Source of the DNA: an uncultured Lachnospiraceae bacterium | GTDB lineage: Bacteria; Bacillota_A; Clostridia; Lachnospirales; Lachnospiraceae | Length of the DNA stretch: 15,292 bases | NCBI GenBank assembly: GCA_946529195.1 | Contig: CAMMZE010000007.1 | Span: 1-15,292 of the forward strand | Direction: 5' to 3' | Shown here: in pieces, positions 1-7,376 of the stretch | Layout: every line of letters begins with the position of its first letter | How positions within the stretch are numbered: the first letter of the stretch is position 1 | Notes under the pieces: model-generated | Databases searched by the model: none | The model's input: only the letters and a program-made list of their open reading frames with translations | What the model was told of the DNA's origin: nothing | Made by a program: the position numbers and the translations under genes

Positions 1-474
1 GAGCTGGAAGGTCTCTGTATCGGCGGGCACTGCCTTGAGGGTGCCGCCGGCTGCAATCACGTAGTTGCGGTATTCCCCGAAGAAGGGAGCAAAAGCGATT
101 ACCTCATCGCCGGGATCCAGGAAGAGGTGAAGGATCACGTTGATGCCGGTCGCTGCACCGCAGGTCATGATGATGTCCTGCATGCGCAGATTGGAACCGA
201 AACGCCCGTTCAGGTCATCCGCGACAGCTGTGCGCACATCTTCAAAACCGGAATTGAGCATATATCCGTGCACATAGAGAGGATCCTGCGTCTCAAGTGT
301 CCGGACCGCTGTCTCTTTGACAGCTTCCGGCGCAGGCACACTGGGATTCCCCAGGCTGAAATCATATACATTTTCAGCTCCTACTCTCTCTGCGAGTTCT
401 TTTCCTTCTTCAAACAGCCGGCGGATCGCAGAGCTTCCCTCGATCAGCGGCTCCATTCTTCTAGCAAGTACCAT
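1..474 (-). CDS. PLP-dependent aminotransferase, class I/II, N-terminal part (runs off the window)
   Basis: The first 158 residues of a fold-type I aminotransferase of the aspartate/aromatic type are visible; family members are usually near 400 residues, so the PLP-binding lysine lies outside the window. Seen directly: the segment FSLGNPSVPAPEAV that shapes the substrate pocket, GYMLNSGFEDVR, and the CGAATGINVILHLFLDPGDEV region, which in this family holds the PLP-phosphate contact and the start of the large domain. The start at 474 is preceded by a very strong GGAAGGAGGGGG ribosome site. It begins 37 bp after the prfA stop with no terminator between them, so it is probably transcribed with prfA. 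The amino acid substrate cannot be read from this fragment. Confidence 0.9.
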   Translation of the reverse strand, partial: MVLARRMEPLIEGSSAIRRLFEEGKELAERVGAENVYDFSLGNPSVPAPEAVKETAVRTLETQDPLYVHGYMLNSGFEDVRTAVADDLNGRFGSNLRMQDIIMTCGAATGINVILHLFLDPGDEVIAFAPFFGEYRNYVIAAGGTLKAVPADTETFQL

Positions 475-511
475 GATGTCCCCCTCCTTCCAGATTATTT
501 CTTATCTTATC

Positions 512-1588
512 TTACGATGCTTCATCCAGCTGTGAAAGCTTGGCCGCCTGGTCAGCTGCGATCAGACTGTCAATAATCTCATCCAGATCTCCGTTCATGA
601 TATCCCCCAGCTTATAAAGGGTCAGCTTGATCCGGTGATCTGTGCACCGGCTCTGCGGGAAATTGTAGGTGCGGATCTTTTCCGACCGGTCTCCAGATCC
701 AATCTGGTTTTTACGCATAGCGGACTCTTCGGCCTGCTTCTTCTCGATCTCCAGCTGCAAAAGCTTGGATCTGAGAAGGCGGAAGGCTTTTTCTTTATTC
801 TGCAGCTGAGACTTTTCTGTCTGGCTGTAGATCACGATTCCGGTCGGTTTGTGGGTCAGGCGGACCGCAGAGTCGGTCGTGTTGACGCACTGACCGCCGT
901 TTCCGGAAGCTCTCATAACATCGATGCGGATATCATTCATATCGATCTGCACATCCACATCCTCCGCCTCCGGCATGATGGCAACCGTTGCAGCGGAAGT
1001 ATGGATCCTGCCGCCGGATTCGGTCTCGGGCACGCGCTGCACTCTGTGTACACCGCTCTCAAACTTCATTCTGGAATAGGCACCCTTTCCGCGGATCATA
1101 AAACTGATTTCTTTGAAGCCGCCGATCCCGCTCTCGCTGAAATCAACAAGCTCTGTCTTCCAGCGCTGGGTTTCCGCATACTTTGTATACATACGGTAGA
1201 GTTCTGCCGCAAAAAGGGCAGCCTCCTCACCGCCTGTGCCGGCGCGGATCTCCACGATAACGTTTTTCTCGTCAAGCGGATCCTTGGGCAGAAGCAGAAT
1301 CTTGAGTTCCTGCTCGATTTCCCCGATACTGCTCTTGGCCTGCGCGAGCTCTTCTTTGATCATCTCGCGCATCTCCTCATCATTTTCAGACTCCAGCATC
1401 TCCAGACTATCGTCTATTGTCTGCCTGGTCTGCTTGTATTCTTTATATTTTTCAACCAGATCCGTCAGATCGCTCTGCTCCTTCATCAGCGCCGTGAAAT
1501 GTTTCTGGTCGCTGACGACGTCGGGATCTGACAATTCCTCCATGATCTGCTGATAGCGGATCAGGATATCTTCCAGTCTGTCAAACAT
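512..1588 (-). CDS. prfA: Peptide chain release factor 1 (RF1)
   Basis: RF1 reads UAA and UAG in the ribosomal A site and triggers hydrolysis of the finished peptide. The protein has 358 residues, normal for RF1. Residues 1-100 are the helical N-terminal domain. The stop-codon-reading tripeptide is PET at 187-189 (PAT in E. coli), which marks it as RF1 and not RF2 (SPF). The catalytic GGQ is at 231-233 within [18 protein letters not shown]; the residue after Gln is Cys where E. coli has His. The start codon overlaps the last 8 bases of prmC, and its AGGAGG site lies inside prmC, so the two are probably translationally coupled. This pairs RF1 with the enzyme that methylates its GGQ glutamine. 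Confidence 0.98.
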   Translation of the reverse strand: MFDRLEDILIRYQQIMEELSDPDVVSDQKHFTALMKEQSDLTDLVEKYKEYKQTRQTIDDSLEMLESENDEEMREMIKEELAQAKSSIGEIEQELKILLLPKDPLDEKNVIVEIRAGTGGEEAALFAAELYRMYTKYAETQRWKTELVDFSESGIGGFKEISFMIRGKGAYSRMKFESGVHRVQRVPETESGGRIHTSAATVAIMPEAEDVDVQIDMNDIRIDVMRASGNGGQCVNTTDSAVRLTHKPTGIVIYSQTEKSQLQNKEKAFRLLRSKLLQLEIEKKQAEESAMRKNQIGSGDRSEKIRTYNFPQSRCTDHRIKLTLYKLGDIMNGDLDEIIDSLIAADQAAKLSQLDEAS

Positions 1589-2477
1589 CTGATTTTCCTC
1601 CTGTTGATGTGCTTCCTTTTGCCTGTCCCTTCTGATCCGGCAGTCTTCCCATCACCACGCGGTCGAGTCCTGCCAGATCCTTTCGGACGCTGACGGCAAC
1701 AAAGCCTGCCTCCAGCATCAGGCCGCTTACAGCCTGCCCCTGGTCCATGCCGATTTCCATAATGAGTCTGCCGCCCGGCTGCAGATAGTCTCCTGCTCTG
1801 CGGGTGATCTCCCGGTAAAAGGCCAGTCCGTCCTGACTGCCGTCCAGTGCCAGGACCGGCTCATGCTGGGCCACTTCCCGCATGAGATGGGGAATCTGTC
1901 CGGACGGTATATAGGGCGGATTTGATACAATCATATCATATCTGCCTGTAATATTTTCAAATAAATCGCTCTGTATCAGTTCTGTCTGTGAAAGGCCCAA
2001 AAGTTCCCTGTTTTTCTGTGCCGTCTGAAGCGCTGCAGCGGAAATATCCGCTCCTGTTGTCCTGCCGGGTCTGCCCAGCTTTGCCAGAGAAAGGATGATG
2101 CAGCCGGAACCTGTACACATGTCCAGCACGCTCTCTCCCTCCCGCAGCTGCTCCAGGGCAGTCTCCACGAGGATCTCGGTATCTGCGCGGGGAATCAGTA
2201 CAGAGGGATCAACTGCGAAGCGCAGGCCCATAAACCAGGCCTCCCCGGTGATATACTGCAGGGGTTCTCCCCTGCCGCGCCGCTCTGTCAGGAGACGGTA
2301 AGTCTCTATCTTCTTCCCGGCATCCGGAGAAAAAGGCTCCTCCCTGCCCAGCATAAACTGTGTCCGGTCTGTCCCGAAAACATATTCATATAAATACCAG
2401 GCATCGATCCTGGCGTCAGAACAGCCCTGCCCTTCCAGATAGAGCTCTGCTTCCCGCACCAGCTGTGCGGGCGTCAT
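1581..2477 (-). CDS. prmC: Release factor glutamine methyltransferase
   Basis: PrmC transfers a methyl group from S-adenosylmethionine to the glutamine of the GGQ motif in RF1 and RF2, which raises termination efficiency. The protein has 298 residues, typical of the family. Residues 1-75 are the helical N-terminal domain that contacts the release factor. IPRADTE (95-101) is the family hinge motif, with Ala where Pro is more usual. [10 protein letters not shown] (117-126) is the SAM-binding loop and NPPY (186-189) is the catalytic motif that holds the substrate amide. The start shares one base with the stop of the upstream DUF1385 gene (TGATG arrangement), and the 3' end overlaps prfA by 8 bp, so all three look like one polycistronic unit. 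Confidence 0.97.
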   Translation of the reverse strand: MTPAQLVREAELYLEGQGCSDARIDAWYLYEYVFGTDRTQFMLGREEPFSPDAGKKIETYRLLTERRGRGEPLQYITGEAWFMGLRFAVDPSVLIPRADTEILVETALEQLREGESVLDMCTGSGCIILSLAKLGRPGRTTGADISAAALQTAQKNRELLGLSQTELIQSDLFENITGRYDMIVSNPPYIPSGQIPHLMREVAQHEPVLALDGSQDGLAFYREITRRAGDYLQPGGRLIMEIGMDQGQAVSGLMLEAGFVAVSVRKDLAGLDRVVMGRLPDQKGQAKGSTSTGGKSDV

Positions 2478-3424
2478 CAGGCATCCTCCCCGGGATCCGG
2501 GCAGCCGCAGATGACTGCCTTATCCTCTTCGCCTGCCTGAAATGCTCTCCAGTCATAAATAGCCTCGATCGAAGCGATCGCCACTTCCAGCATCTCTGTA
2601 TCCGGTTCACGGGTCGTCAGCTTCTGCAGGCCAAGTCCCGGCGCGCTGATCAGATTCATCAGGAAGGAATCACTGCGTCCGGCCAGCTGCAGGATCTCAT
2701 AAGAGACTCCGGCGATCACAGGCACCAGAATCACGCGGAGCAAAATACGCATAATCTGGCTGTCTGTACGGATAAACATGAAAAAGAGGATACTGACGAT
2801 CACGACAAAAAGGAGGAAGCTGGTACCGCATCTCTTGTGGAGTCTGGAACACTTTGCAGCATTCTCAGGTGTCAGCTCCATGCCGCTTTCGATGCAGCTG
2901 ATGGTCTTATGCTCTGCACCGTGGTACATAAATACCCTCTGAATATCCTTCATCCTGGAAATCGCGACAATATAAAGCAGAAAGATCGCGACACGCACGA
3001 TTCCCTCAATGAGGGCCGTCAGCATGGTCCCCTCCTGGGCTCCGGCGATCCTGGAAGCTATAAAATAGGGCAGCAGCATGAAAAGGGCTACCGCGATTAC
3101 CACGGAAACAGCCACAGTCAGGCCCATCATCAGGCTCTCAGACTTTTTATCCTTTTCCGTCTGCTCCTGTCCTTCTTCTTCTTCAAAAAAACTGGCGGAA
3201 TATGTCAGCGTCGACATACCCAACACCAGTGAGTCGATAAAAGCGAGAGCGCCGCGGATCACAGGCACCCTGCTCATATGCAGTCTTGCAGCCAGTGAAA
3301 CATGCTTGTCCCGCTTGATCTCGATCGTGTGATCCGGCTTTCTGACAGCCACGGAATAATCATCCCCGAAGCGCATCATAATGCCCTCGATCAGAGCCTG
3401 GCCGCCTATCTTGGCATAACGCAT
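2477..3424 (-). CDS. yqhQ: DUF1385 (YqhQ-family) conserved membrane protein
   Basis: The start is taken as the ATG at 3424, giving 315 residues that begin MRYAKIGGQALIEGIMMR, the usual N-terminus of the family. An in-frame ATG at 3445 would add seven residues but has no ribosome site. Hallmarks seen are GGQALIEGIMMR near the N-terminus, YHGAEHKTI in the middle, and HKRCGTSF just before a hydrophobic segment. About four membrane segments are visible: two in the middle (around GLTVAVSVVIAVALFMLLPY and EGIVRVAIFLLYIVAI) and two after the Cys-Gly motif. An acidic EEEEGQEQTEKDKK stretch precedes the first. The conserved His, Glu and Cys residues suggest metal binding, but the function of the family is not established. 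It lies directly upstream of prmC with a TGATG overlap. Confidence 0.92.
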   Translation of the reverse strand: MRYAKIGGQALIEGIMMRFGDDYSVAVRKPDHTIEIKRDKHVSLAARLHMSRVPVIRGALAFIDSLVLGMSTLTYSASFFEEEEGQEQTEKDKKSESLMMGLTVAVSVVIAVALFMLLPYFIASRIAGAQEGTMLTALIEGIVRVAIFLLYIVAISRMKDIQRVFMYHGAEHKTISCIESGMELTPENAAKCSRLHKRCGTSFLLFVVIVSILFFMFIRTDSQIMRILLRVILVPVIAGVSYEILQLAGRSDSFLMNLISAPGLGLQKLTTREPDTEMLEVAIASIEAIYDWRAFQAGEEDKAVICGCPDPGEDA

Positions 3425-3458
3425 ACTATATTCTCTTTCTTTCATTAAGACATGTCAA

Positions 3459-3612
3459 GCATTAAGCACACAAGTGAAGAATGCTTTGCATTCTTCACTG
3501 TGGGCGGACAGAGATGCTCCGCACCTTGTCCGCCCCGTGAATACAAGAATAAACATTCTAAAATGCGAGCATTTTATTCTGTTTGTTCTTGTATTCACGG
3601 GGTGCTTAATGC
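3459..3612. repeat. 154-bp branched palindromic element (three hairpins closed by an outer stem)
   Basis: The ends GCATTAAGCAC (3459-3469) and GTGCTTAATGC (3602-3612) are perfect 11-bp inverted copies. Inside lie three further inverted repeats. Hairpin 1 is 3473-3499 with a 12-bp perfect stem and loop TTT. Hairpin 2 is 3502-3535, GGGCGGACA paired with TGTCCGCCC, with a slightly imperfect upper stem. Hairpin 3 is about 3533-3602, with a 14-17 bp lower stem, a small internal loop and an 8-bp upper stem. All three tips share ATGC-(2-3 nt)-GCA(T), so the hairpins look like related units. No ORF fits. It could be a REP/MITE-like repeat or a structured RNA; which one cannot be decided from a single copy. 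Confidence 0.75.
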
Positions 3613-3646
3613 AAAACAGGTTGAGATTTTTTCAAATCTCAACCTG
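3613..3646 (-). terminator. Intrinsic terminator of rpmE
   Basis: A perfect 13-bp stem (CAGGTTGAGATTT at 3617-3629 paired with 3634-3646, loop of four) lies 10 bp after the rpmE stop. On the minus strand it is followed by only four Ts (3613-3616) before the branched element starts, so termination may be incomplete and some transcripts may run into the element and yqhQ. Confidence 0.7.
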
Positions 3647-3655
3647 CAGGATTCT

Positions 3656-3865
3656 TTACTGTGCGTTGGTAAAACCATACTTACGATTGAACTTCTCAAT
3701 ACGTCCCTTAGCGGAAGCCTGCTTCTGCTGGCCAGTATAGAAGGAATGGCACTTGGAGCAGATCTCAACGTGAATCTCAGGCTTTGTAGAACCTGTCACG
3801 AATTCGTTCCCACAGTTGCAGGTAACCTTTGCCTGATAGTACTTCGGCTGAATGTCTTCTCTCAT
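3656..3865 (-). CDS. rpmE: 50S ribosomal protein L31 (zinc-binding type)
   Basis: L31 sits on the large ribosomal subunit and bridges to the head of the small subunit. The protein has 69 residues from the ATG at 3865, which has an AGGTGA ribosome site at the right distance; an in-frame GTG at 3874 would add three residues but overlaps that site. The four zinc ligands are present as C16-x-C18 and C36-x2-C39 (CNC and CSKC), so this is the C+ form that holds zinc, not the zinc-free paralogue made under zinc starvation. The segment [17 protein letters not shown] is typical. It lies after rho, as in many Firmicutes, but has its own promoter and terminator. Confidence 0.97.
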   Translation of the reverse strand: MREDIQPKYYQAKVTCNCGNEFVTGSTKPEIHVEICSKCHSFYTGQQKQASAKGRIEKFNRKYGFTNAQ

Positions 3866-3940
3866 CTTTTTCACCTCGCTAAAAACTTATATACACCGGA
3901 TTTCCGACCCGGTTTTCGTTTTCTGATAAACAGCTTTGTT

Positions 3941-3969
3941 ATTGTAACATAGTTTTTTGGGCTATGCAA
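3941..3969 (-). promoter_or_regulatory. Sigma-A-type promoter of rpmE
   Basis: On the minus strand, TTGCAT (3964-3969) and TACAAT (3941-3946) are separated by exactly 17 bp. The -10 box matches five of six consensus bases and the -35 box three of six. It starts only 8 bp after the rho stop and would give a leader of about 70 nt before the rpmE start. No convincing terminator lies between rho and this promoter, so rpmE may also be reached by read-through from rho. Confidence 0.6.
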
Positions 3970-3976
3970 GCATTTT

Positions 3977-5545
3977 CTAAAAAACCTTTGTACGTCTGAT
4001 CATGCGGATAAATTCGGCATTATTCTCGCTTCTGCGCAGCATTTCCAGGATCTGTTCTGTAGCTTCTTCCGACTTGGCAGACCCGATTGCCTTGCGGATG
4101 CTGTACATAGCTTCCAGTTCCTCCGGCTCCAGCAGAAGGTCTTCCCGCCGGGTCCCAGACCTGGGAATATTGATGGCCGGAAATACTCTTCGCTCGGATA
4201 ATCTGCGGTCCAGTACCAGCTCCATATTACCCGTTCCTTTGAATTCCTCAAATACGACGTCGTCCATCTTGGATCCTGTCTCGACAAGGGCTGTGGCCAG
4301 CACTGTTAAGCTTCCGCCTTCCCTCATATTTCTGGCAGAGCCGAAAAAGCGCTTGGGCATGTAGAGGGCTGCCGGGTCCAGACCGCCTGTCAGGGTACGG
4401 CCGCTGGGCTGAACGGTCAGGTTGCAGGCTCTGGCCAGTCTGGTGATGCTGTCTAAGAGGATGACCACATCCTTCTTATGCTCTACCAGTCTCTTGGCTC
4501 TCTCCAGCACCATCTCTGATACCCGCTGGTGGTGTTCGGGAAGCTCATCGAAAGTCGAATAGATAACTTCCACATTGTCCCCTTCAATATATTCTTTGAT
4601 ATCTGTTACTTCCTCCGGCCGCTCATCAATCAGAAGAATGATCATGTTCATATCCGGATAATTGGTGTGAAGGGCTCTGGCAACCTGCTTGATCAGGGTC
4701 GTCTTGCCGGTCTTGGGCGGGGAAACGATCATGCCTCTCTGCCCGCATCCGATCGGGGAAATCAGATCCATGATCCGCATGGCAAGCGGGGAATCCTTTG
4801 TCTCCAGACTGAGTCTGCGGTTGGGAAAAATGGGGGTCATGTCCTCAAAGTTATATCGTCTGACCGCCTCTTCCGGAGGAAGGCCGTTTACAGCCCGCAC
4901 ATAGAGAAGGCCGGAGAATTTTTCTTTTTCAGTCTTTGGACGAATATCTCCGCTGACAAAATCTCCTGTTTTCAGATTGAATCGCCGGATCTGGGCATGC
5001 GCCACATAGACATCATTCTCACCGGTCAGATAATTATCACTGCGGATAAATCCAAATCCCTCCGGGCGCACTTCCAGGATACCGTTTGCCATGGGGGCGC
5101 TGGGGCGCGGCTGCACATTCTTCCGGTTTCTGTCTGTATTCTCCTGGCCGCGTTCACGGCTGCGGTCTGCATTCTCCTGGCCGCGTTCACGACTGCGGTC
5201 TGTGCTTTCCGGATACCGCTGCCTGTTCCGGTCCTGGGTCTCCTGGCTGCGGGCTCTGCCTCTGAACTGCTGTCTGCCATCTCTGGGTCTCTCATTGTCT
5301 GTCTCTCTGCGGACAGGGCCTGCTGCCTCCTCCTGGGGGGCAGGACTAACCTTCTCTGCCTGCTGCAGCGCACCCGCGTTTTCCTCCCGGGGGGCTGCCT
5401 TGCGGACGGAAGCTGCTGAGGCGTCCAGGCTGTCAAGCAGCTGGACAAGCTGGGCTTTCCGAAGCCCGGAAATGTTTTTTGCATTTCTTTCTTTTAATAA
5501 TGCGCGCAGCTCCGCAACAGACAAAGACTGATATCTCTCACTCAT
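3977..5545 (-). CDS. rho: Transcription termination factor Rho with a charged N-terminal insertion
   Basis: Rho is a hexameric RNA-dependent ATPase that binds C-rich RNA and releases RNA polymerase. The protein has 522 residues, longer than the roughly 420 of E. coli Rho. Residues 5-40 form the Rho-N helical domain (SLSVAELRALLKERN). Residues 45-150 are a low-complexity Arg/Glu/Gln/Asn-rich insertion with an 11-residue tandem repeat. Residues 153-205 are the RNA-binding cold-shock-like fold (GFGFIRS). The ATPase follows: Walker A SPPKTGKT (275-282), catalytic-Glu segment IDERPEEV (307-314), Walker B VVILLDS (360-366), and the arginine-finger region GSARNMREGG. AGGAGG lies 7 bp before the ATG. 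This heads the minus-strand cluster. Confidence 0.97.
   Translation of the reverse strand: MSERYQSLSVAELRALLKERNAKNISGLRKAQLVQLLDSLDASAASVRKAAPREENAGALQQAEKVSPAPQEEAAGPVRRETDNERPRDGRQQFRGRARSQETQDRNRQRYPESTDRSRERGQENADRSRERGQENTDRNRKNVQPRPSAPMANGILEVRPEGFGFIRSDNYLTGENDVYVAHAQIRRFNLKTGDFVSGDIRPKTEKEKFSGLLYVRAVNGLPPEEAVRRYNFEDMTPIFPNRRLSLETKDSPLAMRIMDLISPIGCGQRGMIVSPPKTGKTTLIKQVARALHTNYPDMNMIILLIDERPEEVTDIKEYIEGDNVEVIYSTFDELPEHHQRVSEMVLERAKRLVEHKKDVVILLDSITRLARACNLTVQPSGRTLTGGLDPAALYMPKRFFGSARNMREGGSLTVLATALVETGSKMDDVVFEEFKGTGNMELVLDRRLSERRVFPAINIPRSGTRREDLLLEPEELEAMYSIRKAIGSAKSEEATEQILEMLRRSENNAEFIRMIRRTKVF
5133..5198 (-). repeat. Two-copy 33-bp tandem repeat inside rho
   Basis: Units at 5133-5165 and 5166-5198 match at 31 of 33 positions and stay in frame, encoding DRSRERGQENA and DRSRERGQENT. 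A third, degenerate unit (DRNRK and before it STDRSRE-like residues) flanks them. The repeat sits in the intrinsically disordered insertion of Rho and could change copy number by slippage without breaking the frame. Confidence 0.85.
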
Positions 5546-5691
5546 GATTGCCTCCTGTTATGCTGATTCTGTGATATTTTTTTGAATGCTTGTTTTGAAA
5601 ATGATGATTCAGATAATAAATATAAAGAATGCTCTGATTTCTCTCAGAATGGCCGACCGGCCGGAAAGAATGGCAGATGCCTGCTTTCCAC

Positions 5692-5720
5692 AGTATAACT
5701 GATTCTGCTGAAAAGATAAA
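5692..5720 (-). promoter_or_regulatory. Candidate promoter of rho
   Basis: On the minus strand, TTTATC (5715-5720) and TATACT (5692-5697) are 17 bp apart. The -10 box is good (five of six) and the -35 box weak (three of six). It would give a leader of about 140 nt before rho. That leader contains a GC-rich 5-bp hairpin (GGCCG-AC-CGGCC, near 5651-5662) and two copies of AGAATGGC. Confidence 0.4.
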
Positions 5721-5744
5721 GCATTTTTTCCTGTCCAAAGGAAG

Positions 5745-5773
5745 TTGTATTTCCATCCAATCTGTACTATAAT
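5745..5773 (+). promoter_or_regulatory. Promoter of the radical SAM-DUF4364 pair
   Basis: TTGTAT (5745-5750) and a perfect TATAAT (5768-5773) are separated by 17 bp. This lies 56 bp before the radical SAM start and points away from the candidate rho promoter, with 24 bp between the two -35 boxes. A small GCCGG-ATG-CCGGC hairpin lies in the leader near 5790-5803. Confidence 0.7.
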
Positions 5774-5828
5774 CGTTTTTACTAACCTGCGCCGGATGCC
5801 GGCAAAGCTGTTTTGGAGTGAAAACGTA

Positions 5829-6758
5829 ATGATGTGGCTGGATAAACCTTATCATTCTCTGGACTATGAGATGAAGGCCCGCTATGGGCACAAAGTATAT
5901 AAGATCGCCTTAAATGGCGGATTTACCTGTCCGACCCGGGACGGAACCCTGGGGACAGGCGGCTGCATCTTCTGCAGCGCCGGGGGATCCGGAGAATTTG
6001 CCCAGACGCCTGCCGCATCGGTTTCTGACCAGATCCGGGCCGGCAAAGAGCTTCTGGCCGGCAAAAAGACGGGCGGCAGATACATCGCCTATTTCCAGGC
6101 TTTTACCTCTACCTATGGTCCGGCAGACCGCCTGCGGGCTCTTTACACAGAAGCCATTTCCCATCCGGATGTGGAGATCCTCTCCATCGCAACCCGTCCT
6201 GACTGTCTGGGAGAGCCGGTCCTGGACCTGCTTGCCGAGATGAATCAGATCAAGCCGGTATGGGTGGAGCTGGGACTGCAGACCTCCAATGAGAAGACGG
6301 CCAGATGGATCCGCAGAGCTTACCCGAATCAAGTCTTTGAATCGGCAGTCCGCGCCTTGAAAAGCCGCGGGATTGAAACCATCGCCCACCTGATCCTGGG
6401 ACTTCCCGGAGAGACCGAAGCTGATATGCTGGAAAGCGCCCGCTATCTGGCAAGCCAGCAGGTCGACGGTGTCAAGTTTCAGATGCTGCAGATTCTGAAG
6501 GGGACTGATCTGGAAAAAGCCTATGCGGCCGATCCCTTCCCCTTGCTGAGTCTGGAAGAATACACCGATATCCTGATCAGCTGCATTGAGCAGATGCCGC
6601 CCGAAATGATCATTCACAGGATCACCGGAGACCCGCCCAAGCGTCTGCTGACCGCGCCCAAATGGACTGCTGATAAAAAAAGAGTCCTGAATTACATTCA
6701 CCACAGATTCAAAGACAGAAATACCTTTCAGGGAAAAGAAAGAGGAGACCGCTTATGA
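5829..6758 (+). CDS. TIGR01212-family radical SAM protein (YtqA/MnmL-like)
   Basis: This is a 309-residue radical SAM enzyme. The 4Fe-4S ligands are C34, C46 and C49 in CPTRDGTLGTGGCIFC, the unusual long-spaced arrangement of the TIGR01212/YtqA family. ELGLQTSNEKTA, ILGLPGETEADM and the C-terminal HRITGDPPKRLL are also typical. YtqA of Bacillus and streptococci has been named MnmL and linked to making mnm5s2U at the tRNA wobble position, acting with the methylase MnmM. MnmM is not next to it here, so the same role is an inference from family membership. The start at 5829 has a GGAGTG ribosome site; the upstream in-frame TTG is part of the -35 box. The stop overlaps the next gene (ATGA). Confidence 0.9.
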   Translation: MMWLDKPYHSLDYEMKARYGHKVYKIALNGGFTCPTRDGTLGTGGCIFCSAGGSGEFAQTPAASVSDQIRAGKELLAGKKTGGRYIAYFQAFTSTYGPADRLRALYTEAISHPDVEILSIATRPDCLGEPVLDLLAEMNQIKPVWVELGLQTSNEKTARWIRRAYPNQVFESAVRALKSRGIETIAHLILGLPGETEADMLESARYLASQQVDGVKFQMLQILKGTDLEKAYAADPFPLLSLEEYTDILISCIEQMPPEMIIHRITGDPPKRLLTAPKWTADKKRVLNYIHHRFKDRNTFQGKERGDRL

Positions 6759-7297
6759 GCATGGATGCTCTCACACTTTATAAACTCATGATACTGTATA
6801 TGCTGGACCGGGCAGCCTTTGCTCTTACAAATGCCCAGATCTCAGAGTTTTTTCTGAGCCGCAGCTATACCAACTATTTCAGCCTGCAGGAAGCCCTGCA
6901 TGACCTGGCAGATACCGAGCTGATCCTGGTCGAACAGGTCCGCAACAGTTCCTATTATAATCTTTCCGCATCCGGCAAAGAGACCCTCTATTACTTTGAA
7001 AACCGGATCTCTCCTGCCATCCGGGACGATATCGATGATTTTCTTTCCAGGCACAGCTACGAACTCAAACATGAAAATGAGATCACAGCTGACTACTATC
7101 AGAAGTCCAAAGACTGCTATGAAGTCCGCTGCGTGATCCGCAGCAAGGATGAACTTCTCTCCGGCATCACCATGAATGTCACGGACGAACAGCAGGCCAT
7201 CACCATCTGTGATAACTGGAAAAGCCGCTATGACACCATTTATGAATTTCTGATACGGCAGCTTATGCTAAAGAGTGATCCTGACGATCCGGAATAA
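6755..7297 (+). CDS. DUF4364 family protein, winged-helix-like
   Basis: A 180-residue protein that I recognise as DUF4364, a family found mainly in Clostridia. The first 85 residues read like a winged-helix DNA-binding fold: helices TLYKLMILYMLDRA and NAQISEFFLS, then a helix SLQEALHDLADTELI, then a short beta-rich stretch QVRNSSYYNLSASGKETL, as in PadR- or MarR-like repressors. The rest (about 90-175) is a mixed alpha/beta domain with no catalytic motif that I can see. The start overlaps the radical SAM stop, with AGAGGAG 7 bp before it, so the pair is one transcription unit. A regulatory role is a guess from the fold; no target is known to me. Confidence 0.85.
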   Translation: MSMDALTLYKLMILYMLDRAAFALTNAQISEFFLSRSYTNYFSLQEALHDLADTELILVEQVRNSSYYNLSASGKETLYYFENRISPAIRDDIDDFLSRHSYELKHENEITADYYQKSKDCYEVRCVIRSKDELLSGITMNVTDEQQAITICDNWKSRYDTIYEFLIRQLMLKSDPDDPE

Positions 7298-7304
7298 TAA
7301 AACA

Positions 7305-7358
7305 TAGGGAGCGTCCTCTCTGTCAGAACATGACGGGGAGGACGCCCTCTTTATCTTT
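7305..7358. terminator. Two-way terminator between the DUF4364 gene and glgA
   Basis: GCGTCCTC (7311-7318) pairs with GAGGACGC (7338-7345), and an inner stem CTGTCA/TGACGG with a 5-nt loop extends it. T-rich stretches follow on both strands (TTTATCTTT on plus; ATGTTTTATTATT on minus). It sits between convergent 3' ends and probably serves both genes. Confidence 0.75.
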
Positions 7359-7376
7359 GGTAAATAACAGATCTTT

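Noticed and set aside
635..1531. Long plus-strand open frame opposite prfA (298 codons).
   Set aside because: It is antisense to an unmistakable RF1 gene, has no ribosome site, and its translation shows no recognisable domain.
2360..3232. Long plus-strand open frame opposite yqhQ and the prmC start (290 codons).
   Set aside because: Low-complexity His/Gln/Asp-rich translation, typical of the antisense of a coding gene; no ribosome site.
3866..3874. GTG start three codons upstream for rpmE.
   Set aside because: The GTG overlaps the AGGTGA ribosome site that serves the ATG at 3865.
4529..5419. Long plus-strand open frame opposite rho (296 codons).
   Set aside because: Antisense of conserved Rho domains; the repetitive part mirrors the rho tandem repeat.
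5745..5828. Upstream TTG start extending the radical SAM protein by 28 residues.
   Set aside because: The TTG is part of the -35 hexamer of a good promoter, so it would not be transcribed.
5910..6704. Long minus-strand open frame opposite the radical SAM gene.
   Set aside because: The plus strand encodes the conserved Fe-S and family motifs; this frame has none and no start signals.
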